From Chloroflexota bacterium (lineage in GTDB: Bacteria; Chloroflexota; Limnocylindria; P2-11E), in contig DAIDAP010000037.1 of assembly GCA_027310565.1 (NCBI GenBank), forward strand, positions 320,163-384,162: a DNA stretch of 64,000 nt, in the 5' to 3' direction. Made by a program: the position numbers and the translations under genes. The notes under the pieces are model-generated. The model did not search any database. It saw only the letters and a program-made list of their open reading frames with translations, and had not been told where the DNA came from. The first letter of the stretch is position 1. Each line of letters opens with the position of its first letter. Below, piece by piece: positions 55,285 to 63,637 of this stretch.

Positions 55285-56348
55285 GCAAGCACGGTGACGC
55301 CGGAGCCGTCGACGACCTCGCCGATGCGCGCGGCCTCGACGCGGTGCGACGCGCGCGCGCGATCCCACGCCGCCGCATGCGCGGCCGGCACCGCGACGAG
55401 CAGGCCGCCGGACGTCTGCGGGTCGAGCGCGAGCGTGCGCAGCGCCTCGTCGACGCCCTCGAAGCGCACGCGCGCCTCGGCGAGGAAGTGGGCCTGGTTG
55501 CGCTCGAGGCCGCCGAAGCTCGTCCCGAGGGCGTGCTCGCGCGCGCCGGGCAGCAGCGGCACGGCGCCCATCCGGATCCGCACGGATACGCCCGACCGCT
55601 CGGCCATCTCGTGCGCGTGGCCGGCGAGCCCGAAGCCGGTGACGTCGGTCGCGGCGTGCACGCCGGCCTCGAGCGCCGCGTGGCACGCGTCGCGGTTGAG
55701 CGCGACCATCGAAGCGATCGTCGAGGCGAGGTCCTCGGGCGTCAGATCGCCGCGCTTGTGCGCGGTCGTGAGGACGCCCGTCCCGATCGGCTTGGTGAGC
55801 CAGAGGGCGTCGCCCGAGCGCAGCGCGTCCTTGCGCAGCAGGCGCGACGGATGCGCACGGCCGGTCACGGCGAGCCCGAACTTCGGCTCGCGGTCGATGA
55901 CGGTGTGGCCGCCGGCGACGACGCCGCCCGCCGCGGCGACCGTGTCGACCGCGCCGGCGAAGATCCGCTCGAGCGCCGTCAGGGGCGCGTCTTCCGGCCA
56001 CGCGGCGATCTGCAGCGCGAAGAGCACCTCGCCGCCCATCGCGTACACGTCGGACATCGCGTTCGCCGCGGCGATCGCGCCCGACGCGTACGCGTCGTCC
56101 ACGATCGGAGGGAAGAAGTCCAGCGTCTCGACGATCGCGACGTCGGGCGCGACGAGGTACACCGCCGCGTCGTCGGCTCGTTCGAGGCCGACGAGGAGCT
56201 CGGCGGGCGCGGGCTGTGACGCGAGAGGGCGCAGGACCTGCGCCAACGGGCCGGGGCCCAGCTTCGCCCCTCAGCCGGCGCAGCTCGAGAGCGTCGTCAG
56301 CCGGATCTCGTCGCGGGTGAACACGCCACTGAGTCTACGGATGGTCAC
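55281..56348 (-). CDS. selD: Selenophosphate synthase SelD, itself a selenoprotein (UGA-Sec)
   Basis: Makes selenophosphate from selenide and ATP, the selenium donor for Sec-tRNA. After the UGA the frame holds all SelD blocks (VGLERADDAAVYLV, ETLDFFPPIVDDAYASGAIA, GGHTVIDREPKFGLAVTG, DPQTSGGLLVAV). Upstream of it the same frame continues through UGA 56271-56273 into IRLTTLSSCAGU-GAKLGP, matching IRLTQYSHGAGCGCKISP of E. coli with Sec at catalytic Cys17 and the essential Lys three residues later. GTG 56346-56348 overlaps the previous stop (GTGA) and gives 355 residues with Sec26; GTG 56324 would give 347, the E. coli length. A short GC hairpin (GGGCCCCGGCCC) 13-24 bases after UGA may be the SECIS. 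Confidence 0.93.
56271..56273 (-). other. In-frame UGA decoded as selenocysteine
   Basis: The only stop in an otherwise open selD frame, at the residue that is Cys or Sec in all active SelD enzymes. Both flanks of the codon match the SelD N-terminus, so it is recoding, not the end of a gene. Confidence 0.9.
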
Positions 56349-56530
56349 GGCAGGGTGGGCGGCGTGCGGATCGACGTGTACCAGAGGCCGATCGCGAGCA
56401 GGATGAGGAACGCCGCGAGCACCACGTACTGGGGCGAGCGGCCGCGGCGCACGATGACGACGAGGAGCAGCACGCCCGCCACGGCGAGGAGCGCGATGTC
56501 GAGGGCGAGGAACGCGAGCAGGGCGCTCAG
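56345..56530 (-). CDS. Small membrane peptide between oxidoreductase and selD
   Basis: 61 residues, two membrane helices (SALLAFLALDIALLAVAGVL and YVVLAAFLILLAIGLWYTS) joined by a basic loop RRGRSP. The only available start is CTG at 56528-56530, overlapping the TGA of the previous gene (CTGA), and its own TGA overlaps the GTG of selD. The overlap pattern and the clear two-helix design support it; the start codon is unusual. Confidence 0.55.
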   Translation of the reverse strand: MSALLAFLALDIALLAVAGVLLLVVIVRRGRSPQYVVLAAFLILLAIGLWYTSIRTPPTLP

Positions 56531-57669
56531 ATGACGTTGTGCTCCGTCACGAGCTGGCCGCGGGCGTAGCGCGAGAGCGCGAGCGGCGAGATGTCGAGCG
56601 TGGTGCGGCCGTCGACGATGAGCTCCGCGATCGCCTCGCCGGCCGCGGGCGCGTGCATCAGCCCGTGGCCGGAGAAGCCGGCGGCGCACACGAAGCCGTC
56701 GAGGCCCTCGACGCGCCCGAGGACGGGATGCTTGTCGGGCGTGTCCTCGTAGAAGCCGGCCCAGCCGGTCTTCACGTTGGCCTTCTCGAGGCGCGGCAGG
56801 CGGTCGAGCGCGCGCTCCACGATCGTCGGCAGGAAGCCCCAGTTCACCGAGTCGTCGAACCCGGGCTTGTCCGCGGGGTCGGCCATGCCCATGAGCACCC
56901 CGCCCGACTCGCGGTGGAAGTAGAAAGACGTCGCCATCTCCACGGTGAGCGGGAAGTCGTGATCGAGGCCGGCCACCGGATCGGTGACGAAGATCTGCCG
57001 GCGCAGCGGGGTGATCGGGATGCTCACGCCCGCCAGCGCGCCGACCTGGGCCGCCCAGGGGCCCGCCGCGTCCACGACGACCTCGCAGGCGATATCCCGC
57101 TTCGGCGTGCGCACCGACGCGACGCGCCCGCCCTCGCGAGCGATGGCGACGACCGGCTCGGCCTCGACGAAGGTCACGCCGTGCGTGCGCGCGCGGCCGA
57201 CGTACCCGTTGAGCAGGCTGGTCGGGTCGCAGTAGCCGTCCTTCTGGCAGAACGTGGCGAAGCGGACGTCGTCGGCGCGCAGCTCCGGGAACACCGCGCG
57301 CACGCCCTCGCGATCGAGGCGGCGCGCCGGGACGCCGAGGCGCTCCCATAGCGCGAGCGAGCGCTCGAACACCGCGGCGTCCGCGTCGGTCGTGATGAGG
57401 AACAGGTAGCCGACCTGATGGAGGTCCGGGTCGACGCCGATCTCGTCCGAGAAGCGCTCGATCATGGGGATGGAGCGCTGCGACAGACGGACGTTCACCT
57501 CGGTCGAGAACTGCAGCCGGATGCCGCCGGCGTTGCGCGTGGTGGAGCCGCTCCCGAGCGTGTCACGTTCGAGCACGACGACGTCGCGGACGCCCTTCGT
57601 GGCGAGGTGATAGGCGATCGAAGCGCCGACGATGCCCCCGCCGACGATGACGATCTGCGCGCGGTCCAC
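56527..57669 (-). CDS. FAD-dependent oxidoreductase (sarcosine oxidase beta/DAO family)
   Basis: 380 residues. FAD motif IVIVGGGIVGASIAYHLATK at the N-terminus, GSGSTTRNAGGIRLQFST (FAD attachment region), VVVDAAGPWAAQVGALAGV and C-terminal GFVCAAGFSGHGLMHAPAAG. DAO-fold enzymes of the sarcosine/dimethylglycine dehydrogenase type oxidise N-methyl or D-amino acids. Start GTG 57669: a longer frame runs into the tRNA-Leu gene and is not coding. Confidence 0.88.
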   Translation of the reverse strand: MDRAQIVIVGGGIVGASIAYHLATKGVRDVVVLERDTLGSGSTTRNAGGIRLQFSTEVNVRLSQRSIPMIERFSDEIGVDPDLHQVGYLFLITTDADAAVFERSLALWERLGVPARRLDREGVRAVFPELRADDVRFATFCQKDGYCDPTSLLNGYVGRARTHGVTFVEAEPVVAIAREGGRVASVRTPKRDIACEVVVDAAGPWAAQVGALAGVSIPITPLRRQIFVTDPVAGLDHDFPLTVEMATSFYFHRESGGVLMGMADPADKPGFDDSVNWGFLPTIVERALDRLPRLEKANVKTGWAGFYEDTPDKHPVLGRVEGLDGFVCAAGFSGHGLMHAPAAGEAIAELIVDGRTTLDISPLALSRYARGQLVTEHNVI

Positions 57670-57702
57670 CGGTGGGCGATGGTAGAAGGTCGAGGGAGGC
57701 TG

Positions 57703-57785
57703 TGCCGACGGCGGGACTCGAACCCGCACCCGCTTGCGCGGACCGCCTCCTGAAGACGGCGCCTCAACCATTGGGCTACGTCGGC
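57703..57785 (-). tRNA. tRNA-Leu (anticodon CAG)
   Basis: 83 nucleotides with long variable arm; acceptor GCCGACG/CGTCGGC, anticodon loop TTCAGGA, T arm GGTTCGAGTCC. No CCA encoded. Confidence 0.96.
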
Positions 57786-57834
57786 GGAGACCCCAATCGT
57801 AGCCCAACGAGACTTCGGGTTGAAGAGAGCACGA

Positions 57835-59472
57835 CTACCGGCTGATCGCGGTCTTCACGTACCAGTCCGCGACGTTCCAGAGCCGCGCGCTCGGCGCGGT
57901 GATCGGCATGACCCGCAGGCCCTGCACCTTCGTGCTCTGTGCGTAGAGGTAGTCCGCGAAGTACAGGAAGATCACCGGCTGCTCGGTCGCGATCGCCTCG
58001 AACACGGGTCTCAGCAGCTCGAGCCGCTTGGCCTCGTCGCTCGTGCGGCGCGCGGCCTCGAGCGCCCGGTCCATCGGCAGGGTGAAGTACCCCGAGAGGT
58101 TGCTGCCCGGCGACGGGATCTCGCTCGAATGGAACAGGGCGTACGGCTCGGGATCGCCGCTCCCGGCCACGCCGATGAGCAGCGCGTCGAAGGCCCGCGG
58201 CGGGACGATGACCTGGACGAGCTCGGCGAACGGCACCGCGCGCACCCTCACGTCGATGCCGATCTGCCCCAGGTCGCTCTTGATCTGCGCGGCGGCCGCG
58301 GCGCGCGCCGGCTCGTCCGAGGTGGCGAGCTCGAACGCGAGCTTCACCCCTCCCTTGTCGCGGATCCCGTCGCCGTCGCCGTCCTTCCATCCGGCCGCGT
58401 CGAGCATCGCCCGCGCCGCGTCGTACGAGCGCTCGAACCTCGGCAGGTCCTTCACGTACGCCCAGGACGTGGGCGGCACCATCTGGTCGGCGACGCGACC
58501 GCGCCCGTCGAGCGCGACGTCGAGGACGCGTCCCTTGTCGATCGCGGTCGCGATGGCCTGGCGGACGACGGTCTCGCGGAACGCCTGCTTCTCCGGCCGC
58601 ACGTTCAGGAAGAGCGCGACGAAGTCGTTCGTCGGGAACGAGTACAGGCTCACGCCCTTGAGCGTCCGCGCGCGCTCGGCGTCGCCGGCCGATAGCCCGC
58701 CGACGCCGTCGACCTCGCCGCGGGCGAGCGCGGTGAGCGCCTCGGACGGGCCGGGGTACGAGCGCAGCACGATGCGATCGAGGTACGGACGGGCGCGCTC
58801 GGGCCGCACGCCGTAGTAGTCGTCGTTCCGGGCGAGCGTCACCTGGCGCGCATCGGAGGACACCACGCGGAACGGCCCGCTGCCGACCGGCCGCTGGTTG
58901 AACGCCACGGCCGCGAGCTCCGCGTACGAGATCCGGCCGAGCAGGTGCTCCGGCAGGAGCGGGACGGTGGTGTTCGCGCCGAACGCGCCGTAGGCGTCGG
59001 GGAGCGTGAAGCGCACGACCCGGTCGCCCGCGGACTCGACGCGCACGCCGCGGAACGCACCCAGGTACGGTCCGGCGTACGCGGGATCCTGCAGCAGCGA
59101 CGTCGTGTAGATCACGTCGGCCGCGGTCACCGGAGTGCCGTCCTGCCAGCGCGCGTCGTCGCGGATCGTGAACGTCCAGACCTTGCCGTCGTCCGTGACG
59201 CGGTACGACGCGAGGTCGCCCACGACCCTGCCGTCGTGATCGAACCGCGTGAGACCGCTGAAGACCAGACGCACCACGTCCTGGTCGATGTCCGACGACG
59301 CGAGCACCGGATCGAAGTACCGCGGGGATCCGGTCACGCCCTCGACGTACGTGCCCCCGTAGGCGGGCACGATGCCGCCGCGCTCCGCCGCATCGAGGTA
59401 GACGGCGCCGACGCTGACGGCGGCGAAGACCGCCAGGAGCACGACGACGACGGCCTTGTCGCGTGCCCTCAC
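57835..59472 (-). CDS. Peptide/nickel-type ABC transporter substrate-binding protein
   Basis: 545 residues, SBP_bac_5 family. N-terminal hydrophobic helix (AVVVVLLAVFAAVSVGAVYL) without a lipobox, so probably membrane-anchored. Blocks: SPRYFDPVLASSDIDQDVVR, WTFTIRDDARWQDGTPVTAA, GSGPFRV, FLNVRPEKQAFRETVVRQAI. No permease or ATPase genes are next to it; it lies directly after secG. Ligand likely peptides. Confidence 0.88.
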   Translation of the reverse strand: MRARDKAVVVVLLAVFAAVSVGAVYLDAAERGGIVPAYGGTYVEGVTGSPRYFDPVLASSDIDQDVVRLVFSGLTRFDHDGRVVGDLASYRVTDDGKVWTFTIRDDARWQDGTPVTAADVIYTTSLLQDPAYAGPYLGAFRGVRVESAGDRVVRFTLPDAYGAFGANTTVPLLPEHLLGRISYAELAAVAFNQRPVGSGPFRVVSSDARQVTLARNDDYYGVRPERARPYLDRIVLRSYPGPSEALTALARGEVDGVGGLSAGDAERARTLKGVSLYSFPTNDFVALFLNVRPEKQAFRETVVRQAIATAIDKGRVLDVALDGRGRVADQMVPPTSWAYVKDLPRFERSYDAARAMLDAAGWKDGDGDGIRDKGGVKLAFELATSDEPARAAAAAQIKSDLGQIGIDVRVRAVPFAELVQVIVPPRAFDALLIGVAGSGDPEPYALFHSSEIPSPGSNLSGYFTLPMDRALEAARRTSDEAKRLELLRPVFEAIATEQPVIFLYFADYLYAQSTKVQGLRVMPITAPSARLWNVADWYVKTAISR

Positions 59473-59506
59473 TCGGCGTCACGTCCCGGACTGCGTGGAC
59501 GCGACA

Positions 59507-59731
59507 CTACGCCGCGCTCGCGCTCCTCGCCCCCAGCAGCGAGATCACGACGAACACGACGATCAACACGATCGTCAGACGGAAGAGCGTGCGCTCCAGA
59601 CCGCGGCGGCTGCGATACGCCGTCGACTCGCCCCCGAACGTGGACGAGAGGCCCGTTCCGCGCGCCTGCAGAAGGATCGACGCCCCAACGGCGACGGCGA
59701 TGACGACCTGGGCGACCTGGAGGAGATCCAT
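59507..59731 (-). CDS. secG: Protein-export membrane protein SecG
   Basis: 74 residues, two membrane helices (LLQVAQVVIAVAVGASILLQ and FRLTIVLIVVFVVISLLGA) with the family loop RGTGLSSTFGGEST between them. Part of the SecYEG translocon. Position after gpmI-tpiA is a common arrangement. Confidence 0.9.
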   Translation of the reverse strand: MDLLQVAQVVIAVAVGASILLQARGTGLSSTFGGESTAYRSRRGLERTLFRLTIVLIVVFVVISLLGARSASAA

Positions 59732-59740
59732 CGGTCCATT

Positions 59741-61258
59741 CTAGACGGCGTCGCGCGCCAGGAGCGAGCGACCCGTCATGCGCTCCGGCACGGCGAGACC
59801 CATGAGCTCGAGCAGCGTCGGCGCGACGTCGCGCAGGCCGCCGTCGCGCAGCCGGTACGACCCGGCGTCGCGCGCGGCGAGGAGGACCGGCACGCGGTTC
59901 GTCGAGTGCTGCGTGTTGCGGCTGCCGTCGGGGAACAGCATCTCCTCGGCGTTGCCGTGGTCGGCGGTGATGAGGACGCAGCCGCCCGCCCCCAGCGCCG
60001 CGTCGACGGTCCGGCCTACGGCGGCGTCGGTCGCCGCCATCGCGGCGAGCGCCGCCTCGATGTCGCCGGTGTGTCCGACCATGTCGGGGTTGGCGTAGTT
60101 CACGATCGCGAAGTCGTACGTGCCCGACCGGATCGCCTCGACGATCGCGTCGGCGACGCCCACCGCGCTCATCTCGGGACGCTGGTCGTAGGTCGCGACC
60201 TTGGGCGAGGGCACGAGCACGCGGTCCTCGCCCGCGAACGGCTCCTCGCGTCCGCCGTTGAAGAAGTACGTCACGTGCGCGTACTTCTCCGTCTCGGCGG
60301 CGTGGAGCTGCCGCAGCCCGTGCGTCTCGAGGATCTGCGCCATGGGGACGACCGGCTGCGGCGGGAACGCCACCAGCACGTTCGGCAGGCCGACCCGGTA
60401 GTCGGTCATCGTGACGAACACGAGGTCGCGCGGCCGCCGGCGGCGCGGGAAGGCGTCGAAGCCGTCCTCCATGAACGCCCAGGTGATCTGGCGGGCGCGG
60501 TCCGGGCGGAAGTTGAGGTAGACGATCGCGTCGCCGTCCTGGACCCTCGCGCCCTCCCCGATGACGCGCGGCTCCATGCGCTCGTCGCCGCAGTCGGGCC
60601 TCGCGTAGCAGTCGCGCACCGCGGCCTCCGCGCTCGCGGCGTGCGGCGCGTCGGCGTCGACGATCGTCTCGAAGGCGCGCCGTGTCCGGTCCCACCGCTT
60701 GTCGCGGTCCATCGCCCAGAAGCGGCCCTGGATCGTCGCGATCGGCGCCGTCACGCGCGGGAGGAGCTCGAGGGCGCTGCGCGGCGGCATGTCGCGTCCG
60801 TCGAGGAAGCAGTGGTAGACGACGCGCCGGACGCCCTCGCGCCGCGCGAGCTCGACGAGCGCGCCGAGGTGCGCGAGGTCGGCGTGGACGCCTCCGGTGG
60901 ACAGCAGGCCCATGAGGTGCAGCGTCCCGCGCTCGCGCACCGCCGCGCAGGCGGCGCGCAGCGCGGCGTTCTCGTAGAAGGAGCCGTCCGCGATCGCGTC
61001 GGCGATCCGCACGAGCTCCTGGTACCTCACGTAGCCGGCGCCCATCGTGAGGTGGCCCACCTCGCTGTTGCCCATCACGCCGTCGGGCAGACCGACCGCG
61101 CGGCCGCTCGCCTCGAGCGTGGCGTGCGGGCAGCGGGCGAAGAGCGCGTCGAGCCGCGGCGTGCGCGCGCGGGTCACGGCGTTGCCCGGTCCGTCGGGCG
61201 CGATCCCCCACCCGTCGAGGACGCAGAGGACGACCGGACGGCAGCGCGCCGTGCTCAA
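59741..61258 (-). CDS. gpmI: 2,3-bisphosphoglycerate-independent phosphoglycerate mutase
   Basis: 505 residues, full length. Converts 3- to 2-phosphoglycerate with two Mn2+. The catalytic Ser lies in MGNSEVGHLTMGAG; metal ligands in VLCVLDGWG, FNGGREEPFAGEDR, IVNYANPDMVGHTGD and ITADHGNAEEM. TTG start overlapping the tpiA stop (TTGA). Confidence 0.95.
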   Translation of the reverse strand: MSTARCRPVVLCVLDGWGIAPDGPGNAVTRARTPRLDALFARCPHATLEASGRAVGLPDGVMGNSEVGHLTMGAGYVRYQELVRIADAIADGSFYENAALRAACAAVRERGTLHLMGLLSTGGVHADLAHLGALVELARREGVRRVVYHCFLDGRDMPPRSALELLPRVTAPIATIQGRFWAMDRDKRWDRTRRAFETIVDADAPHAASAEAAVRDCYARPDCGDERMEPRVIGEGARVQDGDAIVYLNFRPDRARQITWAFMEDGFDAFPRRRRPRDLVFVTMTDYRVGLPNVLVAFPPQPVVPMAQILETHGLRQLHAAETEKYAHVTYFFNGGREEPFAGEDRVLVPSPKVATYDQRPEMSAVGVADAIVEAIRSGTYDFAIVNYANPDMVGHTGDIEAALAAMAATDAAVGRTVDAALGAGGCVLITADHGNAEEMLFPDGSRNTQHSTNRVPVLLAARDAGSYRLRDGGLRDVAPTLLELMGLAVPERMTGRSLLARDAV

Positions 61259-62010
61259 CCGAACGCCCGGACGATCGACGCGAACTCCGCGGCCGCGAGC
61301 GACGCGCCGCCGACGAGCGCACCGTCGATCCCGTCGGCCGCCGCGAACTCGGGCGCCGACGCGGCGGTCACGCTCCCGCCGTACAGCACCGCCGTCGCGG
61401 CGCCGTCGAGCCCCAGGCCGTCGAGCGCGCGCCGGATGACGCGCGCGGCGTTCGAAGCGTGCGTCGGCGTCGCCGGGCGGCCGGTGCCGATCGCCCAGAT
61501 CGGCTCGTAGGCGACGACGAGGGCGCCGGAGCGCTCGCGTGCCGCCTGCAGCGGCGCCGCGTCGACGGCGATCTGCCGCACGATCAGGCGCTCGGTCTCG
61601 CCCGCGAGGAACTCCGCCTCGCTCTCGCCGACGCAGAGCACCACACGCAGGCCGCCCGCCACCGCCCGCGCGAGCTTGCGCGCGACGCGCGCGTCGTCGT
61701 CGCCCTGCTCGCGGCGCACCTCCGAGTGGCCGACGATCGTGCCCGTCGCGTGGCCCGCGAGCATCGACGCGGCGATCGCACCGGTGTGGGCGCCCCGGTC
61801 CTCCCAGTGGACGTCCTGCGCGTACACGGCCACAGGCGAGCCACGGAGCGCGGCGGACACGGCGACGAGCGCAACGGACGGGGGCGCGACCCCGACGGCG
61901 ACGTGTGCCGGCGGCGGCGTCTCGGCCACCGCGCGCGCGAGCGCGACGGCGGCGTCGACGGACGGGGGGTTCATCTTCCAGTTGCCGACGACCAGGCGCG
62001 CGCGGGTCAC
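61255..62010 (-). CDS. tpiA: Triosephosphate isomerase
   Basis: 251 residues, TIM barrel. VVGNWKMN (Asn, Lys), IVGHSEVRRE (catalytic His), AYEPIWAIGTG (catalytic Glu) and LYGGSVT, ALVGGASL phosphate loops. HSE-V-R replaces the usual HSERR. GTG start overlapping whiA stop (GTGA). Confidence 0.95.
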   Translation of the reverse strand: MTRARLVVGNWKMNPPSVDAAVALARAVAETPPPAHVAVGVAPPSVALVAVSAALRGSPVAVYAQDVHWEDRGAHTGAIAASMLAGHATGTIVGHSEVRREQGDDDARVARKLARAVAGGLRVVLCVGESEAEFLAGETERLIVRQIAVDAAPLQAARERSGALVVAYEPIWAIGTGRPATPTHASNAARVIRRALDGLGLDGAATAVLYGGSVTAASAPEFAAADGIDGALVGGASLAAAEFASIVRAFG

Positions 62011-62747
62011 GCGCCGGCCTCGGCCACGATGCGCCGGAGCCGCTGCCGCACCGCCCACTTCGTGGCGTCGAGACGTGCCGCGAGCTCCGCGAGCGTCGCC
62101 TCCGGCGCGCGCCGCCGCGCCGCGGCTGCCTCGCGCACCGGTCCGGGCAGCGACCGGAGGCGGCCGGCGGCGGCGAGCGACGCGATCGCCCGCGACTGGG
62201 CGCGCGCGCTGGCGACGGCCCGCGCGAGGTTCGCGGCCTCGGCGTTCACCATCGCGTTCGTCCGCCCGCGCACCTCGCGCGACACGCGGCGGCTCTCGAA
62301 ACGCAGGAGCGTCTCGCCCGCGCCGGCCAGCCGGAGGAATGACGCGATCGCGTCCGCGCTCCGCAGCATGAGCACCGCCCGCCCGCGCCGCGTCCGCGCA
62401 CGCGCGCCCAGGCCCGCGCCGCGCAGCATCCGGCGCGCGCGCGCCGTCTCGCCGCGCGGCGGCCGCAGCTCGAGGAGGTACCCCGAGGGACCGGCGGAGA
62501 GCGACCCGCCGGCGAGGAAGAGGCCGCGCAGGTACGCGCGGCGGCAGCACGCGCGCCGCAGCGAGGGCGCGCTGGCGTGCTCGGTCGTGTGCGCGAGCCG
62601 CCGCGCCGGGGCGCCGAGGTGCGCGGCGCGCGGGAGCAGCGCCGCGAGCACGCGCGCGTCGCACGCCGAGGGCCGCACCCGCGCGAGCTCGGCCTTCACC
62701 TCCTCCGAGAGCGGCGAGCGCGCCGCCCGCGTGATGCCGCGCGTCAC
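62007..62747 (-). CDS. whiA: WhiA-family DNA-binding protein, short form
   Basis: 246 residues; WhiA is usually 300 or more. The start (RSPLSEEVKAELARVRP), CCRRAYLRGLFLAGGSLSAG, RRVSREVRGRTNAMVNAEAA and the C-terminal HTH (LAELAARLDATKWAVRQRLR) are all there. The part missing is between residue 50 and the CCRRAYLRG motif, the first half of the LAGLIDADG-like domain. Nucleoid/cell-division-linked regulator in Gram-positives. Coupled with rapZ upstream and tpiA downstream. Confidence 0.88.
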   Translation of the reverse strand: MTRGITRAARSPLSEEVKAELARVRPSACDARVLAALLPRAAHLGAPARRLAHTTEHASAPSLRRACCRRAYLRGLFLAGGSLSAGPSGYLLELRPPRGETARARRMLRGAGLGARARTRRGRAVLMLRSADAIASFLRLAGAGETLLRFESRRVSREVRGRTNAMVNAEAANLARAVASARAQSRAIASLAAAGRLRSLPGPVREAAAARRRAPEATLAELAARLDATKWAVRQRLRRIVAEAGA

Positions 62748-63637
62748 GAGCGCACCTCGGCGCGTCCGACGTCGCGGTGCGCGACGGTGATCTCACCGGG
62801 CCACAGCGAGCCCAGACGGCGCACGATCTCGTCGGCGATCACCACCGAGCGGTGCCGCCCACCGGTGCACCCGAACGCGATCTCCAGGCGGGCCTTCTTC
62901 TCCTCCTCGTAGCGCGGGAGGGCGAACCGGAGGAACGGCGCGAGGTGATCGAGGAACTCGCGCGTCGCCGGGTGACCGAGCACGTACTCGCGCACCGGCG
63001 CGTCGCGCCCGTCCAGGTCGCGCAGCTCCGGGATGTAGAACGGGTTCTCCATGAAGCGCACGTCGAACACGAGGTCCGCGGCGGGCGGGAGGCCGTACTT
63101 GTAGCCGAAGCTGACGACGTGCACGAGCATCGCCGGCGTGCCGGTGCCGTAGAGCGAGTGCAGCGTGTCACGCAGATCCTTCACCGAGAGGTGCGTCGTG
63201 TCGATGACCTTGTCGGCGCGAGCGCGCAGGTCGACGAGCAGCCGGCGCTCCTCCTCGATCGACGGCTGCACGCCGCGCGTGCCCTCGAGCGGATGGCGGT
63301 GGCGGGTCTCGCTGTACCGCCGGAGCAGGACGTCGTCGGACGCGTCGAGGAACAGCAGGTGCGGACGCTCCGCCGCCGCGAGCTCGTCCAGCGCGGCGTT
63401 CGCCTCGGCGAACAGGGCGCCGCTGCGGGCGTCGATGACGAACGCGACGCGGTCGTGCCCGCCGCGCCTGCAGACGTCGAGCGCGGTCGTCATGAGCGCC
63501 GGCGGCAGGTTGTCGAGGATGTAGAAGCCGAGGTCCTCGAAGACCTTGACCGCCTGCGACTTCCCCGCGCCCGAGAGGCCTGTGATCACGACGAAGCGCG
63601 GCGGCGCACCGGGACCGCGGCGTCCGTGCTCGCTCAG
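62744..63637 (-). CDS. rapZ: RNase adapter RapZ / YvcJ-type nucleotide-binding protein
   Basis: 297 residues. Walker A GLSGAGKS, IDARSGALFAEAN, DTTHLSVKDLRDTL, FGYKYGLPPAADLVFDVRFM and GCTGGRHRSVVIAD are all hallmark blocks. In Gram-positives YvcJ binds GTP/ATP and in enterics RapZ steers small RNA decay. The only start fitting the family N-terminus is CTG 63635-63637, overlapping the TGA of the upstream gene (CTGA); a GTG in RFVVITG is too late. Confidence 0.92.
   Translation of the reverse strand: MSEHGRRGPGAPPRFVVITGLSGAGKSQAVKVFEDLGFYILDNLPPALMTTALDVCRRGGHDRVAFVIDARSGALFAEANAALDELAAAERPHLLFLDASDDVLLRRYSETRHRHPLEGTRGVQPSIEEERRLLVDLRARADKVIDTTHLSVKDLRDTLHSLYGTGTPAMLVHVVSFGYKYGLPPAADLVFDVRFMENPFYIPELRDLDGRDAPVREYVLGHPATREFLDHLAPFLRFALPRYEEEKKARLEIAFGCTGGRHRSVVIADEIVRRLGSLWPGEITVAHRDVGRAEVRS

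Noticed and set aside
57669-57807. Longer N-terminus for the FAD oxidoreductase
   Set aside because: It would run through the tRNA-Leu(CAG) gene; the FAD motif starts right after GTG 57669.
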